Part shown: positions 35,152-44,761 of the stretch, piece after piece
Layout of the letters: each line of letters starts with the position of its first letter
Numbering within the stretch: the stretch's first letter is position 1
Assembly (NCBI GenBank): GCA_003223455.1
Contig: QHVE01000019.1
Location: 3,247 to 67,246 of the forward strand
DNA: 64,000 nucleotides
DNA from: Gemmatimonadota bacterium
GTDB taxonomy: Bacteria; Gemmatimonadota; Gemmatimonadetes; Gemmatimonadales; Gemmatimonadaceae
Direction: 5' to 3'
Notes under the pieces: generated by a model
The model's database searches: none
Seen by the model: the letters and a program-made list of their open reading frames with translations, nothing else
Told to the model about the DNA's origin: nothing
Program-made: the position numbers and the translations under genes

Positions 35152-35295
35152 CGTATAATATTGAAGCGAGACCCCCACGCCGACTATCGCCCCCGGAGCC
35201 GTCCCCTGTCGCACCCGACGAACGAGACCGCCCAGCAGAGCCCGAGCTGGGCCGGCGCCACCCCCGCGCTCGGCTCCGTGGCGTTGCCAGGCCCG

Positions 35296-38053
35296 ATGGT
35301 CCGCCGCGAGGACGTCCCTCTCCACGACGACGTCCGCTGGCTCGCCGCCGCGCTCGGACGCGTCATCCGCCGACTCGAGGGCGAGCAGGCGTTCGAGACG
35401 ATCGAGACCCTGCGCCGTGCCTGCCGCGCGCGTCGCCACGGCGATCCGTCCGCGCCCTCGCTCGATCAGCTGCTCGCGCAGGTCGAGGCGCTACCGCTCG
35501 AGCTGAGCGCGATCACGGCGCGCGCGTTCACGTTGTTCTTCCTGCTCATCAACACCGCCGAGCAGGTGCACCGCGTGCGGCGCACGCGCGCGTATCGCAC
35601 GACGTCGGAGAACACCGAGCCGCAGCCGGCCTCCGCGCAGTGGGCGATGCGCAACCTCAAGCGCGACGGACACTCGGCACAGGAAGTCGAGCGCGCGATC
35701 CTCGGGCTCGACGTGCGCCCGGTGCTCACCGCGCACCCCACCGAGTCCACGCGCCGCACGCTGCTCGGCCTGCAGGCGCGCGTCGCCGACGCGCTGCTCG
35801 CGCGCGAGCAGACTCCCGCCGCCGAGCGTCACGGTATCGAGGAGCAGCTCGACGGCGAGGTGGAGCTGTTGTGGGTCACGTCGGAGATCCGGCAGGACCG
35901 CCCCTCCGTGCGCGACGAGGTAAGCACGGTGTTGTGGTACCTCGAGACGCGCTTGATCGACGCGGGTGCCAAGGCGCGCGAGGCACTCCTTCGCGCGTTC
36001 GAGGAGGAGTTCGCCTGCTCGTCCGAGGTGCTGCGCAGCGCGGTGCCGGTGCGCATCGGCAACTGGGTCGGCGGCGACCGCGACGGGAATCCCTTCGTCA
36101 CGCCCGACGTCACGATCGCCACTGCGCGTCGCGGCAGCTACTCGATCCTCGGCCGCTACGCCGCGGCGCTCAAGGATCTCGTCGAGCGGCTGTCGGTGTC
36201 GGCGCAGCTCGCGCCGGCGAGCGACGAGTTGCGCGAGTCGCTCGAGATCGACCGGCGCCTGCTCACCGACGTGTGGGAGGCGAACCGCCGTCGCAACGCC
36301 GACGAGCCGGTGCGGCTCAAGCTGTCGTTCATGCAGGGCCGCGTCGAAGCGACGCGCCGGCTGACCGCGGCGCGCGACGCGGGCAAGCTCGCCGACGAGC
36401 CCGCGGCGTACCGGCATTCCACGGAGCTCGAGCACGACCTCGCACTCGTGCGCGAGAATCTCGTGTCGGCCGGCGCGATGCACGCCACGCGTACGACGAT
36501 CGATCCGCTCCTCGCCACGCTGCGCGCCCACGGGCTGCACGGCTTCCTGATGGACGTGCGCGACCATGCCGACAACCACACCGCTGCCGTCGCCGACATC
36601 GCGAAGCAGCTCGGTCTCCCCGACTTCGACGGCGAAGCGCTGCGCCGCGAGCTGCTCGGCCGACGTCCGCTCGTCAGCGCACACGTCCCGCTCTCCGAGG
36701 CGACGACGCGCGTGCTCGACACCTTCCGCGCCGTCTGCACGATCCAGAAGGAGATGAGCGAGGAGGCGGCGAGCACGTACATCGTGTCGATGACGCAGAG
36801 CGGTGACGATCTCCTGCGCGTGCTGCTTCTCGGGCGCGAAGTCGGACTGCTCGATCTTGCCGCCGATCCTCCCGAGTCGAGCATCGACGTCGTGCCGCTG
36901 TTCGAGACGCTCGAAGATCTAGAGAACGCACCGAAGGTGATGCGCGCGCTGCTCGACGATCCGGTGTATCGTCGCCAGCTCGCCGCGCGCGGCAACAAGC
37001 AGGAAGTGATGATCGGCTACTCGGACTCGGGGAAGGACGCGGGCATCCTCGCCGCGTCGTGGGCGCTGTATCAGGGGCAGGAGGAGCTCGCGAAGCTGTT
37101 CGCCGAGGCCGGCGTTTCGCTCCGGCTGTTTCACGGCCGCGGCGGAAGCGTCGGACGCGGTGGTGGCTCGCCGGTGTATCGCGCGCTGGCCGCGCTGCCA
37201 CCGGGCACGGTGAACGGCCGCCTCAAGATCACCGAGCAGGGTGAGATCATCAGCCAGCAGTTCGGCCTCCTCCCCGTCGCGGAACGAACGCTCGAGGTGA
37301 CGCTCGCCGGCGCGCTGCTCCAGGAGTTCACCAAGTGGACCGAGTCGGTGAGCGCCGACGAGATGGAGTCGTACCGGCGCACGATGCGCGAGCTGAGCGA
37401 CGCGTCGCTCGGCGTCTATCGTGATCTCGTGCACGAGCATCAGGCGCTGTTCACGCTCTTCCGCACCGCGACGCCGATCGACGAGCTGGCCGAAGCGCGC
37501 TTCGGCTCGCGCCCCGCCTATCGACCCGGCTCGACGCCGGGGATCGGTGGCATCCGCGCCATCCCGTGGGGCTTCGGCTGGACGCAGATCCGGCTCATGC
37601 TCACCGGCTGGCTCGGCGCGGGCACCGCACTGGCGCAGGCGACGAGCACCCCCGAGGGGCTCGACCGGCTGAGACGAATGGTGAAGCAGTGGCCGTTCTT
37701 CGACGACCTGCTCGGCAAGATCGAGATGGTGTGCGCCAAGACCGATCTCGAGATCGCGCGTGCTTATGTGCGACCTCGAGCTGCTCGGCCGGCTCGAAGA
37801 CGAGTTCCACAAGACGACGGACGCCGTGCTGCGCATCCGGAACACGGAGCACCTCCTGCGCGACACGCCGGTGCTCCAGTCGGCGATCGGTCTGCGCAAT
37901 CCGTACGTGGATCCGCTATCCCTGTTGCAGATCGCGCTGCTGAAGAAGAAGCGGTCGCTCCCCGAGGGGGAGAGCGCCGAGCGCGAGAAAGTCGAGTCGG
38001 TGCTGGCGACGACGTTGAGCGGGATCGCGCAGGGCTTGAGGAACACCGGTTGA
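35296..38053 (+). pseudogene. ppc: Phosphoenolpyruvate carboxylase, frameshifted near the 3' end
   Basis: PEPC fixes bicarbonate onto PEP to make oxaloacetate. All catalytic motifs are in one frame: AHPTESTRRTL, GNWVGGDRDGNPFVTPDV, GYSDSGKDAG and FHGRGGSVGRGGG. At about 37770 the frame breaks: coding continues one frame over (DLELLGRLEDEFHKTTDAVL) to the expected LRNTG end at 38053. A missing CG in a GTGCGCGAC context (now GTGCGAC) explains it. Without repair the product loses its conserved last 95 residues, including the C-terminal NTG that PEPC needs. The start at 35296 (MVRREDVPLHDD) gives normal length (about 919 aa). TATAAT at 35154-35159 is a likely -10 box. A sequence error is as likely as a true mutation. 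Confidence 0.9.
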
Positions 38054-38081
38054 CCGTTCACCGACTCACCTCAGACAGCAG

Positions 38082-39143
38082 ATGACCGAGTCATCCAACC
38101 TCCGCGTCGGCGTCGTCGGCTACGGCCTCGGTGGCTCGACCTTTCACGCGCCGCTCGTCTCGGCGACGCCGGGTCTCGAGCTCGCCGCCATCGCGACGAG
38201 CAACGCCGAGCGCGTCGCGAAGGCGCGGGCGCGCTATCCGAACACTCGGCTGTTCGACACGATCGAGCAGATGCTCGACGCGACACCGCTCGATCTCGTC
38301 GTCGTCTCCACGCCGCACGCGACGCACGCTCCATACGCACGAGCCGCGCTGGCGAAGGGCGCGCACGTCGTCGTCGACAAGCCCTTCGCGACGAGCTCCG
38401 CCGAGGCGCGCGATCTCGCCTCCGCCGCGAAGGCCGCGGGCAGGCTCGCCATCCCGTTCCAGAACCGACGCTGGGACAACGAGGTGCTCACGCTGCAGAA
38501 GCTCATGCGCGACGGCACGCTCGGCGACATCCACCGCTTCGAGTCGCGCTACGAGCGCTGGCGCCCGATCCCGAAGGCGCGCTGGAAGGAAGCGGGCGCC
38601 GAGGAGCGCGGTGAGGGTGTACTTGGCGACCTGACCGTGCACCTCGTCGATCAGGCGCTGCTGCTGTTCGGGCCCGCGCGGCGGGTGTACGCCGAGTTCG
38701 AGCGCCGGCATCCCGACATCGTCGTCGTCGACGACGTGTTCATCGCCATCACGCACAAGGGCGGCGTCACCTCGCACCTCTTCACGAGCCCGAACGTCGG
38801 CATCCTCGGCCCGCGTCTCACGGTGCTCGGCAGCAAGGGCGCGTACGTGAAGCACGGCATCGACCCGCAGGAGGAAGCACTGCTCGCCGGCGGCACGCCG
38901 GGCACTCCGGGATGGGGTGAGGAGCCGGAGTCCGCCTGGGGCAAGGTCGGCGCGGGAGACGACGCGCATGCGCTGCGCAGCGAGCCTGGCAACTACCTCG
39001 CGTTCTACAGCGCCGTCGCCGCCGCGATCCGCAACGGCACCGAGCCGCCAGTGACGACGGAGCAGGGGATTGCGTTGATGGAGTTGCTTGACGCAGCTCG
39101 GCTTTCCGCCCGTGACGGGAGAGTCGTGGAGATGGGGACGTGA
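38082..39143 (+). CDS. Gfo/Idh/MocA-family NAD(P)-dependent oxidoreductase
   Basis: A 353-aa protein. The N-terminal Rossmann domain is LRVGVVGYGLGGSTFHAPLV; DKPFATSSAEARDL carries the conserved EKP-like Lys (DKP here), and PFQNRRWDNEV and VLGDLTVHLVDQALLLFG belong to the C-terminal sheet domain. The family oxidises or reduces sugars and inositols. The FHAPLV and QNRRWD motifs recall inositol/scyllo-inosose dehydrogenases of the YdgJ/IolW group, but the substrate is not certain. It lies 28 nt after ppc and may be cotranscribed. Confidence 0.88.
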   Translation: MTESSNLRVGVVGYGLGGSTFHAPLVSATPGLELAAIATSNAERVAKARARYPNTRLFDTIEQMLDATPLDLVVVSTPHATHAPYARAALAKGAHVVVDKPFATSSAEARDLASAAKAAGRLAIPFQNRRWDNEVLTLQKLMRDGTLGDIHRFESRYERWRPIPKARWKEAGAEERGEGVLGDLTVHLVDQALLLFGPARRVYAEFERRHPDIVVVDDVFIAITHKGGVTSHLFTSPNVGILGPRLTVLGSKGAYVKHGIDPQEEALLAGGTPGTPGWGEEPESAWGKVGAGDDAHALRSEPGNYLAFYSAVAAAIRNGTEPPVTTEQGIALMELLDAARLSARDGRVVEMGT

Positions 39144-39172
39144 AGAGATGTTAAACCGTTAAACCCTCTCCC

Positions 39173-40618
39173 ATGCCCTCCCTCGACGCCGTCGCCCGCG
39201 AAGCTCTCCTCACCAACGGCTTCGTCGCCGAAGCGGGCGACGACGTCGTGCGCGAGCTGGCCGGTCTCCGCGACGCACCCACCAAGGGCGACGGAGTCAG
39301 AGACCTTCGCGCTCTCAAATGGTCTTCCATCGACAACGCCAGCTCGCGCGATCTCGATCAGATCGAGGTCGCCGAGGAGTTGAGCGACGGCGCGATCCTG
39401 CTGCGCGTCGGCATCGCCGACGTCGACGCGCTCGTGCCGAAGGGCTCGGCGATCGATGCGCACGCCTTCGCGAACTCGACGTCAGTGTACACCGGCGTGA
39501 GCGTCTACCCGATGCTGCCGGAGAAGCTTTCGACCGATCTGACCTCGGTGAACGAGGGAGAGGACAGGGTCGTCGTCGTGATCGAGGTCGAGCTGGCGGC
39601 CGACGGCACTGTCCGGCGACACGATGTCTATCGCGCGCTCGCCACCAACCGCGCGAAGCTCGCGTACGAGAGCGTCGGTGCGTGGCTCGAGGGACGCGGC
39701 CCCGAGCCGGAGAAGCTCGTCTCCGACGACGCGCTCGAGGCGCAGCTCTGGCTGCAGGACCGCGCCGCGAGTCTGCTCAAGCGCGTGCGGGTTCAGGCCG
39801 GCGCGCTCGAGTTCGACACCATCGAGGCGACGCCGGTGGCGAAGGACGGCAAGGTCGAGTCGCTCGCCGTGACGCGGAAGAATCGCGCGCGCGATCTGAT
39901 CGAGGACTTCATGATCGCCGCGAACGTCGCGATCGCGAAGATCCTCGCCGAGCGTGGACGATCGGCGATCCGGCGCGTCGTGCGCGTGCCGCGGCGGTGG
40001 GACCGCATCGTCGCCATCGCGCGCGACTACGGCTTCACCCTTCCCGAGCAGCCCAACGCGCCCGCGCTGTCGCAGTTCCTCGGTCAGCGTCGCGCCGCGG
40101 ATCCGACGCGCTTCCCCGATCTCTCGCTCAGCGTCGTGAAGCTGCTCGGTCCTGGCGAGTACGTGCTGGACAAACCGGGGCCGAGCGACGACCTGCCGCA
40201 CTTCGGACTCGCCGCGACCGACTACACCCACGCCACCGCGCCCAACCGCCGCTACGCCGACCTCGTGACGCAGCGTCTGGTGAAGGCGGCGATCGCCGGC
40301 GCGACGCCGCCGTACACCGACGACGAGCTCGCGGCGATCGCGCAGCACTGCACCGAGCGAGAGAACGCGGCGAACCGCGTCGAGCGCGTGACGCGCAAGG
40401 CCGCCGCCGCCGAGCTCCTCGCGCACCGGATCGGCTCGGTGTTCCGCGCCATCGTCACCGGCGTGAAGAAGGACGGCACCTACGTGCGGCTGCTCTCCCC
40501 ACCCGCGGAGGGACGCGTCGTGCGCGGCGAGCAGGGGATGGACGTCGGCGAGCAGGTACGCGTGCGGTTGCTGCGCACGGATGCGGAGCGGGGACACATC
40601 GACTTCGAGCGAGCGTGA
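39173..40618 (+). CDS. RNB-domain ribonuclease (RNase II/R family)
   Basis: A 481-aa protein. The RNB catalytic core is visible: SSIDNASSRDLDQIEVAEE with the metal-binding Asp residues, then HFGLAATDYTHATAPNRRYA, the counterpart of the RNase R segment with the essential Arg. A short C-terminal S1-like barrel (FRAIVTGVKKDGTYVRLLSP) ends the protein. The N-terminal cold-shock domains of RNase R/II are missing, so this is a short form like other bacterial single-RNB proteins. It should degrade RNA 3' to 5'. 30 nt after the oxidoreductase gene, same strand. Confidence 0.88.
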   Translation: MPSLDAVAREALLTNGFVAEAGDDVVRELAGLRDAPTKGDGVRDLRALKWSSIDNASSRDLDQIEVAEELSDGAILLRVGIADVDALVPKGSAIDAHAFANSTSVYTGVSVYPMLPEKLSTDLTSVNEGEDRVVVVIEVELAADGTVRRHDVYRALATNRAKLAYESVGAWLEGRGPEPEKLVSDDALEAQLWLQDRAASLLKRVRVQAGALEFDTIEATPVAKDGKVESLAVTRKNRARDLIEDFMIAANVAIAKILAERGRSAIRRVVRVPRRWDRIVAIARDYGFTLPEQPNAPALSQFLGQRRAADPTRFPDLSLSVVKLLGPGEYVLDKPGPSDDLPHFGLAATDYTHATAPNRRYADLVTQRLVKAAIAGATPPYTDDELAAIAQHCTERENAANRVERVTRKAAAAELLAHRIGSVFRAIVTGVKKDGTYVRLLSPPAEGRVVRGEQGMDVGEQVRVRLLRTDAERGHIDFERA

Positions 40619-40649
40619 CCGACTTGCGGCGCGCAGCGCGTGAGGCGCC

Positions 40650-41036
40650 TTACGCGCCCCGTATGAGCCCCAACGCCACCACCCCCGCGATCCCCAGCGA
40701 CACCACCCCCGCCACCACGAATTCCCGCGATCGCTCGACCGACACGCGCTCCATCGAGCGCATCGCTCGCGCGGGGAGCAGGAAGCAGCTCGCTGCCTTG
40801 AGGACATTGAGCAGCCCGAACACAGTGAGCACGAGCGGGATCCCGGACCAGACGTGGTGGAAGGAGAAGATCAGCGAGCCGGCCGTGAGGCTGAGAAAGC
40901 CGCTGGCGAATACGCCCGCGTAGCCCTTGCTGCGCAGCCAGATGAAGAGCTCGGCCCAGGCGCGGTGATGGACGATGTGGGACAGGCCGATGATCGTGAG
41001 CTGGATGACCGCGAGAATCTCGATCGCGCGTTCCAT
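40650..41036 (-). CDS. Small membrane protein with four hydrophobic helices
   Basis: A 128-aa protein. Hydrophobic helices are at about 5-22 (IEILAVIQLTIIGLSHIV), 40-60 (GVFASGFLSLTAGSLIF), 65-85 (GIPLVLTVFGLLNVLKAASC) and 108-125 (FVVAGVVSLGIAGVVALGLI). His residues cluster at SHIVHHR and SFHHVW. No family recognised. It is convergent with the RNB nuclease, and its 5' side is a short AT-rich stretch. Confidence 0.65.
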   Translation of the reverse strand: MERAIEILAVIQLTIIGLSHIVHHRAWAELFIWLRSKGYAGVFASGFLSLTAGSLIFSFHHVWSGIPLVLTVFGLLNVLKAASCFLLPARAMRSMERVSVERSREFVVAGVVSLGIAGVVALGLIRGA

Positions 41037-41047
41037 GAATTCATGGA

Positions 41048-41092
41048 TTTAGGTGATACTAATAAAATGTTACGCCCACCCTATTTAACCTC
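41048..41092. promoter_or_regulatory. AT-rich intergenic stretch, probable promoter/operator region
   Basis: In very GC-rich surroundings this segment holds GATACTAATAAAATGTTAC and a run reading CCCTATTTAACC. It lies 12 nt upstream of the membrane protein gene (41036, minus) and 156 nt upstream of the cupin gene (41248, plus). The base composition suggests a regulated promoter, but no box is clear. Confidence 0.35.
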
Positions 41093-41247
41093 GTAGCGAG
41101 GCGGACGCAACAGTCCGACTCTTGGCCTGCGTGATCCCTCGCGCCCCGAGACGGGAGATCCGAGCTTGCGACCACCAAGCTGCCAGGCAGATTCGATCCT
41201 CCCGCCGACGTCGACGGTCATCGATCAACCTTTCGCGGAAGGTGGAC

Positions 41248-41712
41248 ATGTCGTCTCGCACACTCACGCTGGCCGTTGCTGCACTCCTTGGCGTCATGGC
41301 CGGCACCAGCCAGGCGCAGAAAGCCAAGCTCACCTGGGGACCGGCACCACCGTTCCTTCCCTCCGGCGCCAAGTTCGCCCTCGTGAGCGGCGATCCGGGC
41401 AAGACCGGCCCGTTCGAGATCGAGCTGTCGATGCCGAACGGCTACACCATCCCGCCGCACTGGCATCCGACGGATGAGAACGTGGCCGTGAAGAGCGGCG
41501 AGTTCCGCTTCGGCATGGGGGACAAGATCGACACGAAGTCGATGAAGGCCCTCAAGCCGGGACAGAGCGGGAGCCTGCCGGCCAACGGGCACCACTACGC
41601 TCGCGCCCACGGACCGACGGTGGTCGCGGTCAGCGGCAACGGTCCGTTCGCGATCACGTACGTCAATCAGGCCGACGACCCGAGAACCAAGGCAAAGCCG
41701 AAAGCGAAGTGA
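41248..41712 (+). CDS. Secreted cupin-domain protein
   Basis: A 154-aa protein. The ATG at 41248 has AAGGTGG just upstream. The signal MSSRTLTLAVAALLGVMAGT ends near SQAQK. The cupin metal site is IPPHWHPTDENVAVKSGEFR (HxHx4E type), with HHYARAHGPTVVAVSG supplying the last His. Activity unknown. A truncated second copy follows immediately (41709-41966). Confidence 0.82.
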   Translation: MSSRTLTLAVAALLGVMAGTSQAQKAKLTWGPAPPFLPSGAKFALVSGDPGKTGPFEIELSMPNGYTIPPHWHPTDENVAVKSGEFRFGMGDKIDTKSMKALKPGQSGSLPANGHHYARAHGPTVVAVSGNGPFAITYVNQADDPRTKAKPKAK

Positions 41713-41966
41713 GACCAGTGCGTCCAGGAGCACGCGCGCGCGGGTACGATGCGCGTGCGTGCGGCCGCATCGGCCACGGCATGGGCGACACGGTCGACCT
41801 GAAGTCGGTGAAGTGGCTGCGTCCCGGCCAGAGCGTCACGCTGCCCGCGAACTCGCACCACTACGTGAGAACGAGAGGCCGCACGCTCGTGGAGGTCAGT
41901 GCGGTTGGGCCGTTTGTGGTGACGTATGTGAACGGGAAGGACGATCCGAGGGTGAAAGCGAAGTGA
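41709..41966 (+). pseudogene. Truncated tandem copy of the cupin gene
   Basis: From about 41775 the reading frame gives GHGMGDTVDLKSVKWLRPGQ and continues to VTYVNGKDDPRVKAK. This lines up with the C-terminal half of the preceding cupin (FGMGDKIDTKSMKALKPGQ ... ITYVNQADDPRTKAK). The signal peptide and the HWHPTDE metal motif are absent, and the first 20 codons are unrelated. The frame is open from a GTG overlapping the upstream stop, but the product could not be a working cupin. Confidence 0.75.
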
Positions 41967-41968
41967 GA

Positions 41969-42048
41969 GACGGTTTGACGGTTCAGTCGGACGGCCGGAC
42001 CTGGGCAGCTCCTGCGTCCCGGGGCCGGCCGTAAACCGTCAAACCGTC
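41969..42048. repeat. Intergenic inverted repeat, family member A
   Basis: Perfect 15-bp arms (GACGGTTTGACGGTT, 41969-41983; complement at 42034-42048) enclose a GC-rich core, GACGGCCGG ... GGCCGGCCG (41990-42031). The core matches the element at 63749-63809 at about 35 of 42 positions, including unpaired loop bases. It lies between the convergent cupin copy and zwf and could act as a two-way terminator. Confidence 0.7.
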
Positions 42049-42072
42049 AACCGTTCACGCGCGCGCAGCGCG

Positions 42073-43704
42073 CTATGGCTCCCGCCACCCCCCATTCTCC
42101 CGCTTGATCAACTCGTCCGCCTCGCATGGCCCCCAGCTTCCGGCCGCGTACGTCGGCATCGGGCTCGCCGGGTGCTTCTCCCAGTAGTCGAGCAGCGGAT
42201 CGATCAGGCGCCACGCGGCTTCCACCTCGTCGCTGCGCGTGAACAGCGTCATCTCTCCGATCATCACGTCGAGCAGCAGCGTCTCGTAGGCCGGCGCTGC
42301 CGTCTCGCCGAACGCTTCGGCGTAGGCGAAGTCCATGTCCACCGGCGCGACCTCCACCTCCTGGGTCAACGCGACCGCGGCGCCCGGCACCTTCACCTCG
42401 AAGTTCAGCGACACGCCTTCGTTCGGCTGCACGCGCATGACGAGCACGTTCGGCTCGAGGTTGTGGCCCGCACCAGGTCCGCCGAACATGAGATGTGGCG
42501 GCGCCTGGAAGTGCACGGCGATCTCGCTCACGCGCTTCGGCAACCGCTTGCCACTTCGCACGTAGAAGGGAACGCCTTTCCATCGCCAGTTGTCGACGTG
42601 GAAGCGCACCGCGGCGTACGTCGGCGTCTGCGAGTCCTTGCTCACGTCCGGCTCGTCGCGATATCCGCTCACGTCCTTGTCCTTGACCTTCCCAGCACCG
42701 TATTGCGCACGCACGGTGTTCGCCGGGATCGTCTCGGGCGTGAGCCATCGAATCGACCGCAGCACCTTCACCTTCTCGTCGCGCACCGCATCGGCCGTCA
42801 TCGCCGACGGTGGCTCCATCGCCGTCAGCGCGAGCAGCTGCAGCAGATGGTTCTGGAACATGTCGCGTACGACGCCGGCCTCCTCGTAGTACTTGCCGCG
42901 CGCTTCCACGCCCACCGTCTCCGCCGCGGTGATCTCGACGTGCGACACCCACCGCCGGTTCCATAGCGGCTCGAAGATGGAGTTGGCAAAGCGGAGGACG
43001 AGGACGTTCTGCACCGTCTCCTTCCCGAGAAAGTGATCGATGCGGTACACCTGGTGCTCGGCGAACAGCGACAGCACGAGCTGGTTGAGCGCGCGCGCCG
43101 TGGCGAGGCTGTGGCCGAACGGCTTCTCCACGACGACGCGCGCCCACGGACGGTGCTCGGGGTCCTCGATGCGCGGCACGAGCCCGCTCGACGACAGCAG
43201 TCGCACGATCGGCTCGAACACGCTCGGCGGCACGGCCAGATAGAAGAACCGGTTCCTCTCCGCCGGCACGCACTCGGACTCGATCTCGTCGAGCTTCCGC
43301 TTGATCCCCTCGTACGCCGCGGCGTCGGTCGCGTCGCCGCCGACGAAGAAGATCCGCTTCTCGAACGCCTTCCATACTTCGTCGTCGAGCCGCTTCACCT
43401 CGTCGGATTCGCCGAGCGCGGCGCGCATCCGCTCGCGGAACGACGCGTCGTCGAGCGACGACTCGCGCCCCACCGCGAGCACGGCGAACCCCGGGCCGAG
43501 CAGGTGCTCTTCGGCGAGCTGGTACAGGGCGGGGAAGAGTTTCCGCTTCGTGAGATCGCCCGTCGCGCCGAAGATCACCATCGTGCAGTGCTCGGCTTGC
43601 GCCATGTGCGGGAGCTTCTCCCCGTACATCGTGTGATGGCGCGGTGCCATCCGCATGCGCGCGCCGATGTGCTCCGGCACGGGGTTCGGCTGCGGCGCCG
43701 TCAT
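42073..43704 (-). CDS. zwf: Glucose-6-phosphate 1-dehydrogenase
   Basis: A 543-aa enzyme, first step of the oxidative pentose phosphate pathway (G6P to 6-phosphogluconolactone, NADP+). The coenzyme motif is FGATGDLTKRKLFPALYQ and the active site RIDHFLGKETVQNVLVLRFA, with WVSHVEITAAETVGVEARG. The N-terminus is about 40 residues longer than the E. coli enzyme (MTAPQPNPVPEHIGARMRMA). The ATG at 43704 overlaps the gnd stop as ATGA, so gnd and zwf form a coupled pair. Confidence 0.97.
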   Translation of the reverse strand: MTAPQPNPVPEHIGARMRMAPRHHTMYGEKLPHMAQAEHCTMVIFGATGDLTKRKLFPALYQLAEEHLLGPGFAVLAVGRESSLDDASFRERMRAALGESDEVKRLDDEVWKAFEKRIFFVGGDATDAAAYEGIKRKLDEIESECVPAERNRFFYLAVPPSVFEPIVRLLSSSGLVPRIEDPEHRPWARVVVEKPFGHSLATARALNQLVLSLFAEHQVYRIDHFLGKETVQNVLVLRFANSIFEPLWNRRWVSHVEITAAETVGVEARGKYYEEAGVVRDMFQNHLLQLLALTAMEPPSAMTADAVRDEKVKVLRSIRWLTPETIPANTVRAQYGAGKVKDKDVSGYRDEPDVSKDSQTPTYAAVRFHVDNWRWKGVPFYVRSGKRLPKRVSEIAVHFQAPPHLMFGGPGAGHNLEPNVLVMRVQPNEGVSLNFEVKVPGAAVALTQEVEVAPVDMDFAYAEAFGETAAPAYETLLLDVMIGEMTLFTRSDEVEAAWRLIDPLLDYWEKHPASPMPTYAAGSWGPCEADELIKRENGGWREP

Positions 43705-44603
43705 GAGCCCTTCACCGCGTGACCGCCGAACTCGTTGCGCAGCGCCGCGATCACCTTGGCGCCGAACGAGTCGTCCTGCCGCGAGCGGAGCCGCATCAGC
43801 AGCGACAGCGTGATCACCGGCGCGGGCACGTCTTCCTCGATCGCTTCGGCCACCGTCCACCGTCCTTCGCCGGAATCGGCGACGAAGCCCTTGAGCGCCG
43901 AGAGCTTCGCGTCCTTGTCGAACGCGCTCACGGCGAGCTCGTTGAGCCACGAGCGTACGACGCTCCCATGCTGCCACAGCTCGGCGATCTGGCGCAGGTC
44001 GAGCTCGGGATACCGCTTGGACGCCGACAGAATTTCATACCCTTCGGCGTATGCCTGGAGCAGCCCGTACTCGATGCCGTTGTGCACCATCTTCACGTAG
44101 TGCCCGGCGCCCGACGGCCCGACGTGCGCGTAGCCGCCCTCCTGCGCGAGCGCGGTGAAGATCGGCTCGCAGTGCGCCACGGCCTCGCGCTCGCCGCCGA
44201 CCATCAGGCAGTAGCCGTTCTCGAGCCCCCAGATCCCGCCGCTCGTCCCCGAATCGATGAAACGAATCCCCTGCGCCACCAGCCGCTCGGCGCGCGCGAT
44301 GGAATCCTTGTAGAAGGAGTTACCCCCATCGATCAGGATGTCGCCGTTGCCCAGCAGCGGGAGCAGCGTGTCGATCGTCGAGTCCACCGGCTTCCCCGCC
44401 GGCACCATGATCCAGATCACTCGCGGCGACGCCATCTGCCGCACCACGTCGGCCAGATCCTTCGCCGGCGTGGCGCCGATCCCTTGATACTTCGTGACGA
44501 CTGCCGGGTCACGATCGAACGCGACCGGCGAGTGCCCATGGCGGATCAGCCGCTCGACCATGTTCCCGCCCATCTTCCCGAGGCCGATCATCGCGAGTTG
44601 CAT
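43701..44603 (-). CDS. gnd: 6-phosphogluconate dehydrogenase (decarboxylating), short form
   Basis: A 300-aa enzyme that converts 6-phosphogluconate to ribulose 5-phosphate. The motifs are MIGLGKMGGNMVERL, DGGNSFYKDS, SGTSGGIWGLENGYCLMVGG and GPSGAGHYVKMVHNGIEYGL, with the catalytic Lys and Asn. The length is that of the short, GndA/YqeC-like group, about 300 instead of 470 residues. ATG at 44603 is chosen; a TTG three codons upstream is possible. Next to zwf, it gives two of the three oxidative pentose phosphate steps; the lactonase is not in the window. Confidence 0.95.
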   Translation of the reverse strand: MQLAMIGLGKMGGNMVERLIRHGHSPVAFDRDPAVVTKYQGIGATPAKDLADVVRQMASPRVIWIMVPAGKPVDSTIDTLLPLLGNGDILIDGGNSFYKDSIARAERLVAQGIRFIDSGTSGGIWGLENGYCLMVGGEREAVAHCEPIFTALAQEGGYAHVGPSGAGHYVKMVHNGIEYGLLQAYAEGYEILSASKRYPELDLRQIAELWQHGSVVRSWLNELAVSAFDKDAKLSALKGFVADSGEGRWTVAEAIEEDVPAPVITLSLLMRLRSRQDDSFGAKVIAALRNEFGGHAVKGS

Positions 44604-44663
44604 GTCGTTCAATCGCCGTTGGAGAGTTGTCGTGGCACTCGAGTCACGGGTGAAATCGGGTGA

Positions 44664-44722
44664 GGAGTGGGGAGTTCGGAGTGACTCCGAACGCCGCTCG
44701 GGACGCCGTCACTCCCCACTCC
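44664..44722. repeat. Nested inverted repeat between the cyclase gene and gnd
   Basis: Perfect 12-bp arms (GGAGTGGGGAGT at 44664-44675, complement at 44711-44722) enclose a second perfect 9-bp inverted repeat (GTTCGGAGT / ACTCCGAAC, 44674-44692). No T-tract follows, so it is not a standard terminator. It could be a dispersed palindromic element or an RNA-processing or stability site. Confidence 0.55.
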
Positions 44723-44761
44723 CCATCATGATCCACGAGCGCTTCGAACGTGCGCAGCATT

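Noticed and set aside
35161-35295. TTG start for ppc at 35161
   Set aside because: It sits immediately after the TATAAT box, before or at the likely transcript start; the 35296 ATG gives normal PEPC length.
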